A DNA stretch of 64,000 bases from Lachnospira sp. UBA4346 (lineage in GTDB: Bacteria > Bacillota > Clostridia > Lachnospirales > Lachnospiraceae), in assembly GCA_002394205.1 (NCBI GenBank), contig DGTC01000068.1, positions 62,001 through 126,000 of the forward strand. The letters are read 5' to 3'. The notes beneath the pieces are model-generated. The model saw only the letters and a program-made list of their open reading frames with translations. It was not told the DNA's origin and made no database searches. The position numbers were made by a program, and so were the translations under genes. Below, piece by piece: positions 53,456 to 62,270 of this stretch; the first letter of the stretch is position 1; each line of letters begins with the position of its first letter.

Positions 53456-55249
53456 CTATTGAACAAAACTCTGGAATTCATCTTTCACTTCTACAAATTC
53501 ACCATCATTTTGTTGTGTCCTATCTGCCTGATTATCCACAGCCGGTATATCAAGCTGTGTTGGATTTGTTGCCTCTGTTGCCTTTTGTGTATTTTCTTCC
53601 GATTTTGACGGCTCCTCCGATGGCTTTTCATTTGATGCTCCAGAACTTGCATTTTCACTTACCGGCTCGTTTGGTGATACTTCATTTGTCGGAGTATTTT
53701 CTACGGATTCCTTATTTGAATCATCGCCCGGTGTATTGTTATTTTGATTATTTTGGTTCTGAGCATCGTCATTCTGATTATTATTCTGATTATTATTCTG
53801 ATTATTTACCTGATTGTCGCGATTCTGGGTTTCTACATTCCGATTATTGTTTACCGCCTGCTCATTGTTATTTCGATTATTGTTATTATTGACATTCTGT
53901 GGCGTATTATTTGCCTCTGTCGTTGTCTGTACGGTTTCTTTTGTCGTCTGCTCCGCTTTTGTTGTCTTTTGCTCATCTGCTTTTTTTGTTTCTTTGTTCT
54001 TTGCAGCTGTTGTACTTTCTTTTTGCTTTGCAGCTGCCGTTGTAGTCATTTGATTGCTTGCTGTTGTTGTCGAAGACTTACGAAATGCTCCGCTGGTCAA
54101 CAAAATAATGACAAAAATCACCACTGCTACTGTCGGTACGGCAATACTAAGAATCTTTAATAACTGATCTGATGAACTCTTTTTTGACTGCTTTTTATTA
54201 TTGGCACGCAATGCTTTTTTATCTTCAAATGATTCTTCTACGTCATACTCATCATCATACTCATCTTCGTCAATGTCATCTAATTCATCTTCGTTAATCA
54301 CATCTTCATCAAATGATCCTTCATCCGACTCATTTACCTCTAAGATTTCTTTTTCCTGCTCATTTACAAGATCATTAATCTGAGCAGTCTCTAAGTGAAT
54401 CATCGTTGTAGCAAGTGCATCTCCCTGAAGTTCTTCTATATCGTCTGCACTGTCCATATCAATAGACTGAATTCCCGATACGAGTTCTTTATAACCTTCC
54501 GCTTCTGCATCTGCTTCACCAACGGTTTCCTGTACAATGGATGCTACCGCTGCTTTTATCGCAGCAATATCCTCTTCCTCTTTAAATGAATCTTCTTCCG
54601 TTTTATTTATGCTTTCTTTCACTATATATTCTCCCTGTCTGTCAGATACATTCTGCTCTGAAAGTGTCACTTCCTCTGTTCCAACATTCAATACCTTTGA
54701 ACGAATTACACTCAACTCACTGCTAATATATACACTATCTTCTTCTAATAAATCTTCAATTTCTTCTACCGTAAAGCCTTCATAGCAGAACATTTCATAT
54801 AAAATAATCTGTCCCTTCGTCAATTTATTAAAGAAATCTTTTGCATACATATATTTCTCTGCACTTGTCAACGCTTCGTTATATTTACGGATTCTATTAC
54901 GAAATTGCATATCCTCATCAATATGATTATAAGAATATCCTGTTACTCCTTTATGATATTCCAGCAGATTTTCATTTTCTTTTTTCAGTAATTCATATAA
55001 ATTAACTGTCGTGAATCCGGCAAACCACAAATGAATATCACTCGATGTATCAATATCATTAATCTGCTGAAACATCTTTACAAACAGCTTCTTAACTTTC
55101 TTTTTGCTTTCCTGTGAATCTTCACACACTGGTCGCACCAAAAGATTCATTTCCTCAAATAGGATATCGCAGATTTCTTCATAATTTCCGCCCTTGCCTG
55201 CCTGCTCTCTTTTTATTAATTTAATTAGCTTTTCTTCTTTCTTGGTCAT
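53456..55249 (-). CDS. Membrane-tethered sigma-region-4-like protein with Asn/Gln/Thr-rich ectodomain (paralogue A)
   Basis: 597 residues from the ATG at 55249 behind GGAGG. Residues 20-185 form a helical domain ending in LTKGQIILYEMFCYEGFTV followed by EEIEDLL and SELSVIRSKVL, resembling sigma region 4. An acidic stretch near 300-345 and a Lys-rich KKQSKKSSS lead to one membrane helix at 360-385. The remaining 210 residues outside are Thr, Asn and Gln-rich with no domain I know, and seem unstructured. The N-terminal domain is homologous to the gene at 57751. Regulator or scaffold of the polysaccharide genes; inferred. Confidence 0.8.
   Translation of the reverse strand: MTKKEEKLIKLIKREQAGKGGNYEEICDILFEEMNLLVRPVCEDSQESKKKVKKLFVKMFQQINDIDTSSDIHLWFAGFTTVNLYELLKKENENLLEYHKGVTGYSYNHIDEDMQFRNRIRKYNEALTSAEKYMYAKDFFNKLTKGQIILYEMFCYEGFTVEEIEDLLEEDSVYISSELSVIRSKVLNVGTEEVTLSEQNVSDRQGEYIVKESINKTEEDSFKEEEDIAAIKAAVASIVQETVGEADAEAEGYKELVSGIQSIDMDSADDIEELQGDALATTMIHLETAQINDLVNEQEKEILEVNESDEGSFDEDVINEDELDDIDEDEYDDEYDVEESFEDKKALRANNKKQSKKSSSDQLLKILSIAVPTVAVVIFVIILLTSGAFRKSSTTTASNQMTTTAAAKQKESTTAAKNKETKKADEQKTTKAEQTTKETVQTTTEANNTPQNVNNNNNRNNNEQAVNNNRNVETQNRDNQVNNQNNNQNNNQNDDAQNQNNQNNNTPGDDSNKESVENTPTNEVSPNEPVSENASSGASNEKPSEEPSKSEENTQKATEATNPTQLDIPAVDNQADRTQQNDGEFVEVKDEFQSFVQ
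53742..53812. repeat. Short tandem repeat coding Asn/Gln run
   Basis: A 12-base unit CTGATTATTATT recurs three or more times in degenerate form inside paralogue A, encoding QNNNQNNNQN. Length is likely to vary between strains. Confidence 0.7.
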
Positions 55250-55315
55250 AATTTCCTCCATATATGATTCAGATTATCCATACCGACTGCTTTTCTTTAT
55301 TCACATTGTATCCTG

Positions 55316-56524
55316 TTATGATTCCGATAGTATCTCTTCAATGAACGCATAATATTTGTGCGCAATCTCATGGTAATCATATTGCCTGACTGTCTCCCCC
55401 GCTGCTTCTACGAGTTTATTATAAATGTTTTTATCGTGCAATACAATGTTTATTCTTTCAGCAAGCTGTTCACTATTCTTCTCTTCTACAAGATATCCAT
55501 TCACGCCATCCTGTACCAAATCAACAATTCCTCCTGATTTGCTTGCCACCACCGGAAGTCCGGATGCAAATGCCTCTAGCATTACAAGGCCAAATCCTTC
55601 CTTATCCCCATCTCTCGCAGTAACACTTGGCATTACAAAAATATCAGCCGAAGCATAGATTGTCTGTAATTCCTGATGCGTCTTCGCTCCCAAAAAACGA
55701 ATACACTCTCTGCCCCGCTGTTTATTAATGTGCCGTGCCTGACGCAAAAGTTTTTCCTGCAATGGACCTTTGCCAACAATAACAAGCACTGCATCATCAA
55801 TATACTGCATCGCATCAATCAGATATGTAACACCTTTCTTCTCTGCAAGTCTGCCGACAAACAGAATAACACGGTTGTTTTTCTGATGAAAATACTGCTC
55901 CTTACGGTATTGTCTTCCAAACTGCGTCGTATCACATCCCATAGAAATCACTGTGCGATTCGGATTATCTCCCATTTGTTCGCACACCTGCATCAGTGGT
56001 TCTGACACTGTCGTCACTCCAATTGCCTTTGTGATGCAGCGTTTTTTTAAATATTTGAAAATCCCCTTATTCAGAGATGTAACATCTCCGCCATGTCCGG
56101 TAACTAGATATGGAATTCTGACAAACGATGCTATAATGCCCTGTGGAATTATCCAGTGGGCATGTACAATATCATATTTTTTCCGCCTTTTGAACAAATT
56201 CCAATACAAGGACGCAAAAAGCCAAGGTACCAAAAGTACCCTGGCCTTTTTTTGTTTGATTCTCGGCACAATCGCTCCTGGATAACACAGTGTTTCTAAT
56301 GAATGAATTGGAAAATAATGATAGCGTTCAACCAACACGCCCTCTAATACCTCTCTGTCTGCTGCTCCAATTGCCGCAGGCACTAATACTGTGACCTCTG
56401 CATATTCAGACATTGCCTTCGCAAAATCCAGCAAAAACCGCGGTTCTGTATCTCCCCGATATCTCGGGAATGTTGAACCCGTTATTAATATTTTCTTTTT
56501 GGGTAATCCTGTCTCACTCTGCAT
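55316..56524 (-). CDS. GT4 (group 1) glycosyltransferase
   Basis: 402 residues. The GT-B fold is clear: ILITGSTFPRYRGDTEPRF with the acceptor loop at the start, VLFVGRLAEKKGVTYLIDAM near residue 220, and the donor site EGFGLVMLEAFASGLPVVAS near residue 310, including the E-x7-E pair. It adds a sugar from a nucleotide donor on the inner membrane face. It lies between the two sigma-like genes. The coding DNA contains a terminator-like hairpin at 56216-56255. Confidence 0.9.
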   Translation of the reverse strand: MQSETGLPKKKILITGSTFPRYRGDTEPRFLLDFAKAMSEYAEVTVLVPAAIGAADREVLEGVLVERYHYFPIHSLETLCYPGAIVPRIKQKKARVLLVPWLFASLYWNLFKRRKKYDIVHAHWIIPQGIIASFVRIPYLVTGHGGDVTSLNKGIFKYLKKRCITKAIGVTTVSEPLMQVCEQMGDNPNRTVISMGCDTTQFGRQYRKEQYFHQKNNRVILFVGRLAEKKGVTYLIDAMQYIDDAVLVIVGKGPLQEKLLRQARHINKQRGRECIRFLGAKTHQELQTIYASADIFVMPSVTARDGDKEGFGLVMLEAFASGLPVVASKSGGIVDLVQDGVNGYLVEEKNSEQLAERINIVLHDKNIYNKLVEAAGETVRQYDYHEIAHKYYAFIEEILSES

Positions 56525-56650
56525 ATCCTGTCCTTACCTGTTGCTTTTTGTGCACATCCTGTTCTCATGCAGGCTGCTCATCCGGTCTCCTGCATTTGTT
56601 TTATTTTTCACAATCAACATTCTCTCGTAATCTGCCCATCGTCTGGTTTT

Positions 56651-57670
56651 TTACAGCAGCTTGTCTATCTCATCATGAACTTCTGAGATTATCTCATATT
56701 CATCATAATTCGCATCATTCTTATCGCCTTCTTTATCATAATCCAGCTTACGGACATGATACTGCACATCCTGTAAAATTTTACGATTTGCAGAAATGAT
56801 ATCGCCCAACAATCCTACAATAATCGTCTGGACACCGGTTATAAGCATTGTACTTGCAAATATCAACGACTGCGTATGTCCTGCTCCATTTCCCATTATC
56901 ATGAAAATAAAATACCGAATAAAGAACACCGCTCCAATTAAAAATAAGACACTTCCAATCATAAAGAAGAAAAACAGCGGTCGATACATCAAATATGCAC
57001 GAATAATTGTAAGCATCGACTTTTTAATATATCCCCACATACTGTTAAACAGTCTTGACTGTCTCAATTCCGGATTCGTGCGAATTGGTACGGACATAAT
57101 TGCCATTTTTTCTCTTCCTGCCTGAACAATCGTCTCTAATGTATACGTATAATCATTAATTACATTAATTCGCAGCGCTGCATCTCTTGAATAAGCACGG
57201 AAGCCACTCGGTGCATCCGGAATATTCGTCTTACTTGCCTTTCTGACAACCCAGCTTCCAAAATGCTGTAATTTCTTTTTCAGCTTTGAAAAATGCTCTG
57301 TATCATCTATCGGACGTTCACCAATAACCATGTGTGCACGCTTTTCAAGAATCGGACGCACAAGTTTTTCAATATCTTCTCCACAATACTGATTATCTGC
57401 ATCCGTATTAACAATAATATCGGCACCATTCTTCAAACATGTGTCTAATCCTGCCATAAATCCTTTTGCAAGACCTTTATTTCTTCGGAATCGAACCACA
57501 TAATGTACACCCCATTTTTTCGCTACTTCTGCAGTATTATCTGAGCTGCCGTCATCAATAACCAGATATTCAATTTCATCTATTCCATCTATATGCTTTG
57601 GCAGATCATTGAGTGTCACCTCCAATGTCTCCGCCTCATTAAAACATGGTATCTGTATAATTAGCTTCAT
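56651..57670 (-). CDS. GT2 glycosyltransferase with C-terminal membrane helices
   Basis: 339 residues. LIIQIPCFNEAETLEVTL, VIDDGSSDNTAEVA and VNTDADNQYCGEDI are GT2 motifs; APSGFRAYSRDAA is the acceptor region of the DPM-like group. Two membrane helices lie near 235-300 (LFFFFMIGSVLFLIGAVFF; LITGVQTIIVGLLGDII). A charged 40-residue tail follows. It probably makes a polyprenyl-phosphate sugar. The 126-base gap to the GT4 gene has no clear site. Confidence 0.88.
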   Translation of the reverse strand: MKLIIQIPCFNEAETLEVTLNDLPKHIDGIDEIEYLVIDDGSSDNTAEVAKKWGVHYVVRFRRNKGLAKGFMAGLDTCLKNGADIIVNTDADNQYCGEDIEKLVRPILEKRAHMVIGERPIDDTEHFSKLKKKLQHFGSWVVRKASKTNIPDAPSGFRAYSRDAALRINVINDYTYTLETIVQAGREKMAIMSVPIRTNPELRQSRLFNSMWGYIKKSMLTIIRAYLMYRPLFFFFMIGSVLFLIGAVFFIRYFIFMIMGNGAGHTQSLIFASTMLITGVQTIIVGLLGDIISANRKILQDVQYHVRKLDYDKEGDKNDANYDEYEIISEVHDEIDKLL

Positions 57671-57750
57671 TATTTGTCCCTTTCAATTGCTCACAAGCTG
57701 TATCAACTTATGAATCATACAACAATTACTGTTATCTTGCAAGACATTCC

Positions 57751-58431
57751 TTACATCATTGACCATACAGCTCCTGCAATTAAAATCACAATTGCCGCCA
57801 CAATATCTATTACTGTTTTTGTCTTTTGTGTATCTTCATCCTGGTACGGCGCGTGCTGCAATCGAATAATTGTTTGGCGTAATACCGCAAGATTCTGACG
57901 GATAATTTTCTCCGGAACTTTTAAAAATTCTGCAATATGTGATACACTACACTCTTCAAAACAAAACAGTTCCATAAGAATCAACAGATTTTTATCCAGC
58001 TGATGAAATGATACCGGCATTCGTTCATATGCATGTACACTTACAAAACTTGCATTGTACTGTGCAACGGACTGATAAAACTTCGCATCATCAGATACCG
58101 ACTGATATGGATACGGCTCCTTTTCATTTTCTAAAAATACTTCCCCCGTCTCCGAGTCCTTTTTCATTGTATTATACATACACCGAATTGCATACAGATG
58201 CGCATCACTTACCACATCAAGTACTTGTCTCCCCGGCAGCTTCGATACATATTTATTTAATATAATATAGGTGATTTTCTTACTTCGTTCATCTTCCACA
58301 TAAATCGGTCGAACCAATGTATAAATTTCATCATATAAAATATGAACAACTTCTTTTTCTTCGCCCGTCGCACCACTGCTGATACGCGACACCATATGCT
58401 GTAAATGCTGCAGTGTCTGTTCACTATGCAT
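57751..58431 (-). CDS. Membrane-tethered sigma-region-4-like protein (paralogue B)
   Basis: 226 residues; GGAGG precedes the ATG. Residues 25-190 match paralogue A: ILYDEIYTLVRPIYVEDERSK against ILFEEMNLLVRPVCEDSQESK, and LDKNLLILMELFCFEECSV against LTKGQIILYEMFCYEGFTV, followed by a recognition-helix-like IRQNLAVLRQTIIRL. One helix at 205-226 (VIDIVAAIVILIAGAVWSM) closes the protein, with no ectodomain. It is first in a run with two glycosyltransferases, paralogue A and phosphofructokinase. A terminator-like hairpin lies about 30 bases upstream. Function not established. Confidence 0.78.
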   Translation of the reverse strand: MHSEQTLQHLQHMVSRISSGATGEEKEVVHILYDEIYTLVRPIYVEDERSKKITYIILNKYVSKLPGRQVLDVVSDAHLYAIRCMYNTMKKDSETGEVFLENEKEPYPYQSVSDDAKFYQSVAQYNASFVSVHAYERMPVSFHQLDKNLLILMELFCFEECSVSHIAEFLKVPEKIIRQNLAVLRQTIIRLQHAPYQDEDTQKTKTVIDIVAAIVILIAGAVWSMM

Positions 58432-58463
58432 CCTGCACCTCCTAGAAATCTTGCAAACCGAAA

Positions 58464-58503
58464 AATAACTTATGAAAAGCTCAGTTTCCTTCCATAAGTT
58501 ATT
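58464..58503 (-). terminator. Terminator or attenuator between the small coiled-coil gene and paralogue B
   Basis: AATAACTTATG pairs perfectly with CATAAGTTATT, then TTTTTC on the minus strand. It ends only about 30 bases before the paralogue B start, too close for an ordinary promoter after it. Confidence 0.8.
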
Positions 58504-58541
58504 TCCGTACGCTCTAATATCATTACGTTCTGTTTTATATA

Positions 58542-58739
58542 TTATTTGAGCTTTTTTCTTAATTTTTCAATCTGTTCCTCGATTTCGTCAATCCGGTTCT
58601 GCAATTCCTCTGCTTTCTCTTTATCCCCGCGTTCGTTTGCTTCTTCAAGACTGCATCGCTTATAATATTGCTTCATCAGCAAATCATCGATTTCATCTCC
58701 AATTGCTTCTCGTTTTTTCTTTGTCATAAATAAAGACAT
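58542..58739 (-). CDS. Small coiled-coil protein of unknown function
   Basis: 65 residues, highly charged, with no membrane segment. From about residue 28 it is a coiled coil (EEANERGDKEKAEELQNRID then EEQIEKLRKKL). AAGGAG stands eight bases before the ATG, so translation is well supported. It follows galE by 16 bases and ends the galE transcript at the hairpin at 58464. I do not recognise the family. Confidence 0.72.
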   Translation of the reverse strand: MSLFMTKKKREAIGDEIDDLLMKQYYKRCSLEEANERGDKEKAEELQNRIDEIEEQIEKLRKKLK

Positions 58740-58755
58740 TTGTACGCTCCTTTAA

Positions 58756-59772
58756 TTATCCCTGATATCCATTTGGATTCTTACTCTGCCAATTCCATGT
58801 ATCTTTGCACATATCTTCTAATGTTCTAGTTGTCTTCCAGCCAAGAATCTCCTGTGCTTTTGTGGCATCTGCCCAGAACTGCGGCAAATCTCCTGCACGT
58901 CTCTCCCCGAACTCATATGCCACTTTAATTCCATTTGCTTTCTCAAATGCATGTACAATATCTAATACACTATATGGCGTTCCTGTTCCAAGATTGAATA
59001 CCGATGTTCCTTTATGACCTGCACCGTATTCTACTGCTTTTAAATGACCATTTGCAAGATCACACACATGAATGTAATCTCTTCTGCATGTTCCATCCGG
59101 TGTCTCGTAATCATTTCCAAAAATCGTCAGATGATCTCTTCTTCCAACCGCTACCTGTGCAATATATGGCATCAGATTATTTGGTATTCCCTGTGGATCT
59201 TCTCCAATTCTTCCTGATGCATGGGCACCTATCGGATTAAAATAACGAAGCAATACAACAGACAACTCTTCATCTGCCTTTGACGCATCTTCTAATATCT
59301 GTTCCATCATAGACTTTGTCCAGCCGTATGGGTTAGAACAGCTGCCCTTCTTCATTGTCTCTACATATGGAATATCATTTTCTTCCCCATAAACAGTTGC
59401 TGATGATGAGAATACAAATTCATGTACGCCTGCTTCTTTCATACATTCTAACAATGTTAATGTTGTATCAATATTATTACGATAATATTCTATCGGCTTG
59501 CGAACTGATTCCCCCACTGCTTTCAGTCCTGCAAAATGAATGACACAGTCAATCGTATTTTCTGCAAATATCTTCTTCATTGCTGCGGCATCTTTTACAT
59601 CTGCTTCGTAAGATACGACTGTTTTTTCTGTAATCTCTTCAATTCTTTTTACCGCTTCCGGCGAGCTGTTACAGTAATTGTCAACAATTACTACATCATG
59701 TCCTGCTTCTAAAAGTTCTACTGCTGTATGTGAGCCAATATAACCCGCACCGCCTGCTAATAATATATTCAT
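58756..59772 (-). CDS. galE: UDP-glucose 4-epimerase
   Basis: 338 residues, full length. It interconverts UDP-glucose and UDP-galactose. The start ILLAGGAGYIGSHTAVELL, the SSSATVYG block with the catalytic Ser/Thr, the YGWTKSMME block with the Tyr-Lys pair, and AHASGRIGEDP are all standard GalE. It probably supplies UDP-Gal for the polysaccharide. A promoter lies about 90 bases upstream, and the leader holds a GCAGGA/TCCTGC palindrome. Confidence 0.95.
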   Translation of the reverse strand: MNILLAGGAGYIGSHTAVELLEAGHDVVIVDNYCNSSPEAVKRIEEITEKTVVSYEADVKDAAAMKKIFAENTIDCVIHFAGLKAVGESVRKPIEYYRNNIDTTLTLLECMKEAGVHEFVFSSSATVYGEENDIPYVETMKKGSCSNPYGWTKSMMEQILEDASKADEELSVVLLRYFNPIGAHASGRIGEDPQGIPNNLMPYIAQVAVGRRDHLTIFGNDYETPDGTCRRDYIHVCDLANGHLKAVEYGAGHKGTSVFNLGTGTPYSVLDIVHAFEKANGIKVAYEFGERRAGDLPQFWADATKAQEILGWKTTRTLEDMCKDTWNWQSKNPNGYQG

Positions 59773-59860
59773 TTACCTTTCTCCAATCTGTTTTGCAGGA
59801 TTCCTTCCTGCTCTGTGAATCTTATTTTTCAATCTACTTAACTAACATATAAACATCTAC

Positions 59861-59889
59861 ATTATATAAAATCTTTTCTACGATTGCAA
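59861..59889 (-). promoter_or_regulatory. Promoter of galE
   Basis: TTGCAA, 17 bases, TATAAT on the minus strand, placed just after the stop of the glycosyltransferase gene at 59903. Confidence 0.7.
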
Positions 59890-59902
59890 CCTTTAGATAT
59901 TC

Positions 59903-60787
59903 TTAGCGGATTTTCGCATCTTTTACTGCCTTTTTATACGTATCCAGCTCATATTTCCAATCTTCATGATTCATATGTAATATCTGAAATATTGTATTAC
60001 GTATACGAATTCTTATAAACATATCTATTCTATTCATGATACGATCCATTGCATTTCCGTGTGTCCGAACCATACAAATTCTATTACGAATTCCATAATA
60101 ATCTTTCCACGTATAATGTCTTGGCCAGCCTTCGTTACTTACTGCAACCTTATGATCTAAAATCGCATGAGTAATTACAAGTATCTGTGTACATTTACGG
60201 ATTCTGACACAATATTCTGTATCATCATACCAGATAAAGTAATCTTTTTCCGGCAAGCCGATCTCATCAATTAAATCATCTTTTATCATTAATCCACAAA
60301 AAGAAGCCGTATCGCAGGTAAACGCATGGCTCTCGTATGCTTCTTTTTCAATCTTTTGAAAACGGAATCCCGGACGAATCATATGTTGTCTATGATCTGT
60401 TACAATTTCTCCATCTGTATATACTGCACCTGCCACGCACCGAAGCTGTGGATACTTACGAATCGCAACATACAGCTGACTGACAAAATCCTTTCGCAGC
60501 ATTGCATCATCATCTATAATAACATGCCAGTCATCTCCTAACGTATGTGCCATCTCTAATCCATAATAAAAGCCGCCTGCACCGCCTGTATTATTTGATA
60601 ATGTTTTCACAATAATCTGTTCATACTGTGTTTCTAATGCTTTTAAATATTCCTCCGTACCGTCCGTCGATGCATTATTAACAATGACAATATGGGAGGG
60701 CTGCATCTTCTGAGATAATGCATGTGCAACCGCTTCTTTTAACAATTCCAACCGGTTGTATGTAACAATCACAATCGAATATTTCAT
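59903..60787 (-). CDS. GT2 glycosyltransferase, rhamnosyl/galactofuranosyl-transferase type
   Basis: 294 residues from the ATG at 60787 (AAGGAAGG upstream; a longer frame overlaps a hairpin). IVIVTYNRLELLKEAV, IVNNASTDGTEEYL and a triple-Asp motif HVIIDDDAML are like GlfT2 and WbbL. SNNTGGAGGFYYGL matches the galactofuranosyl/rhamnosyl group, and the late YFIWYDDTEYCVRIR carries the catalytic base region. No membrane helix. With galE next to it a galactose form is plausible, but no glf is in the window. Confidence 0.9.
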   Translation of the reverse strand: MKYSIVIVTYNRLELLKEAVAHALSQKMQPSHIVIVNNASTDGTEEYLKALETQYEQIIVKTLSNNTGGAGGFYYGLEMAHTLGDDWHVIIDDDAMLRKDFVSQLYVAIRKYPQLRCVAGAVYTDGEIVTDHRQHMIRPGFRFQKIEKEAYESHAFTCDTASFCGLMIKDDLIDEIGLPEKDYFIWYDDTEYCVRIRKCTQILVITHAILDHKVAVSNEGWPRHYTWKDYYGIRNRICMVRTHGNAMDRIMNRIDMFIRIRIRNTIFQILHMNHEDWKYELDTYKKAVKDAKIR

Positions 60788-60834
60788 CAATAACCTTCCT
60801 TTAAGAATGTACAATTTCACATAACAATAATGCA

Positions 60835-60885
60835 ATAATGTTGAAGCACTCCAGATTCTAATTACCTGCAGCACTTCAACATTAT
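60835..60885 (-). terminator. Hairpin after the UDP-sugar pyrophosphorylase gene
   Basis: ATAATGTTGAAG pairs perfectly with CTTCAACATTAT around a 27-base loop; the tail on the minus strand is T-rich (TGCATTATTG) but not a run. A partial terminator is likely. Confidence 0.6.
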
Positions 60886-60953
60886 CCTTATCATTCTCTG
60901 AATCATTAAATTCTTTCTTTATTTAAAATAAAGATTTTCATTCATACGCAAAA

Positions 60954-62183
60954 TTAAAATGCCACTCCATTTTCTGTAAGAAGCGCTCTTGCACTCTCAA
61001 TAGAATCCTTACCTGTCTTATTTTTAATTGGTGCAAATTCTTTCTCACGAACAACTTCATATGGCACACAATCATCCATCATTTCAACCATATCAAGAAC
61101 AAGTGTTTCAAACTTATATCCGTTTGGTGTTTCCGGTTTCATAAGTTCTCCTGCATCATTGATATATGGAATCTTCTTCTCTACAATATGCAATGGAAGA
61201 TTTCTGTCTACAATTGCAAATAATGTGTCTAAACGGAACAAATAATTTAAGATAACACCAAATCCGTATACAAGCTCGCCATCTTCTCTGCGGGCATTGG
61301 CGCGTTCCTCATCAATTTCATAATATTCGATAATAGACGGATGTCCATTTACCTTACACATGACACCGACCTTTTCATCCGGTGCGTTCTTTCTTACAAC
61401 TTTTGCACCGCAAGGTGTTCCAGACTGAATCGTCGCACCTACAAATGCAGGATCAGCAATTCTTTGTAAGATGTTATCAACTGCAAATACATTAATCCAT
61501 TCAATGCCCTTTGCTTTTAAATCAGCCTCTAAGCCTGCAGAAAGCATGGATAAGAACCAGCCTCCGTTGCCATTTGGTGACATTGCAAGACTGTCTTTTG
61601 CTTCCATAAATAACTTTCCGTTATAATCTACTGAAGGAACCATATTCTGTACAAAGAACTTTACATAATCCCCGTTATATCCGAAATAATCATGTTCCTT
61701 AAAGAAAGCTACCGTATCCGCATTGTTCTTTTCACTAGTCATAACATACAACGGAACCCATGCATCTGTCTGATGAACCACATCTAATAAATTATTAATC
61801 AGCTGTTCAAACAAATATAAATCCTTATTGATACCAATATTTAATGTTCCCTTTGGCTTATCAAGACCTAATCTGGTTCCCTGTCCGCCTGCAAGAAGAA
61901 CTGCTGCAACCTTGCCGTTCTGAATTGCTTCTACACCTGTTGCCGTATATTCCTCTTTTTTCTGTTCAATCTCTTTTAATTCAACCGCCTGTAACGGCTC
62001 AACTATGCGTTCTTCTTCCTGCTTTTCTGACTGATGTGCAATGCTTTCTACAACATCCCAGTCAATCTTAGCAACCTGTGATGCTATTTTTTCCTGACCT
62101 GCCTTATCTAACTTTGCCATACGTTCTACGACTGCATCCTGTCCATGTGCCTTAAGGCTCTCGATTGCCTGTTCTACCTTCAT
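60954..62183 (-). CDS. UTP-glucose-1-phosphate / UDP-N-acetylglucosamine pyrophosphorylase, eukaryote-like family
   Basis: 409 residues from the ATG at 62183, behind AAAGGAAG. The family mark is AVLLAGGQGTRLGLDKPKG near residue 110, with the preceding 100 residues (VEQAIESLKAHGQDAVVERM) as in QRI1/UAP proteins rather than GalU or GlmU. MSPNGNGGWFLSM and the uridine-loop-like GVMCKVNGHPSIIEYYEI are also of that family. It makes UDP-GlcNAc, UDP-GalNAc or UDP-Glc; the sugar cannot be fixed from sequence. This is an alternative to GlmU in the window. Confidence 0.88.
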   Translation of the reverse strand: MKVEQAIESLKAHGQDAVVERMAKLDKAGQEKIASQVAKIDWDVVESIAHQSEKQEEERIVEPLQAVELKEIEQKKEEYTATGVEAIQNGKVAAVLLAGGQGTRLGLDKPKGTLNIGINKDLYLFEQLINNLLDVVHQTDAWVPLYVMTSEKNNADTVAFFKEHDYFGYNGDYVKFFVQNMVPSVDYNGKLFMEAKDSLAMSPNGNGGWFLSMLSAGLEADLKAKGIEWINVFAVDNILQRIADPAFVGATIQSGTPCGAKVVRKNAPDEKVGVMCKVNGHPSIIEYYEIDEERANARREDGELVYGFGVILNYLFRLDTLFAIVDRNLPLHIVEKKIPYINDAGELMKPETPNGYKFETLVLDMVEMMDDCVPYEVVREKEFAPIKNKTGKDSIESARALLTENGVAF

Positions 62184-62270
62184 CCTTTTACTTCCTTTCC
62201 CTTTTTGATTATATTCTAACCGATACAAAACCTTCCCCTATAAAAAGATTTCCTTTTATGAATTTTCGGT

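Noticed and set aside
53744..54160. 138-codon Ile/Leu/Cys-rich frame on the plus strand at 53.8-54.2 kb
   Set aside because: It is the antisense of the Asn/Gln/Thr repeat region of paralogue A; apparent membrane character is an artefact.
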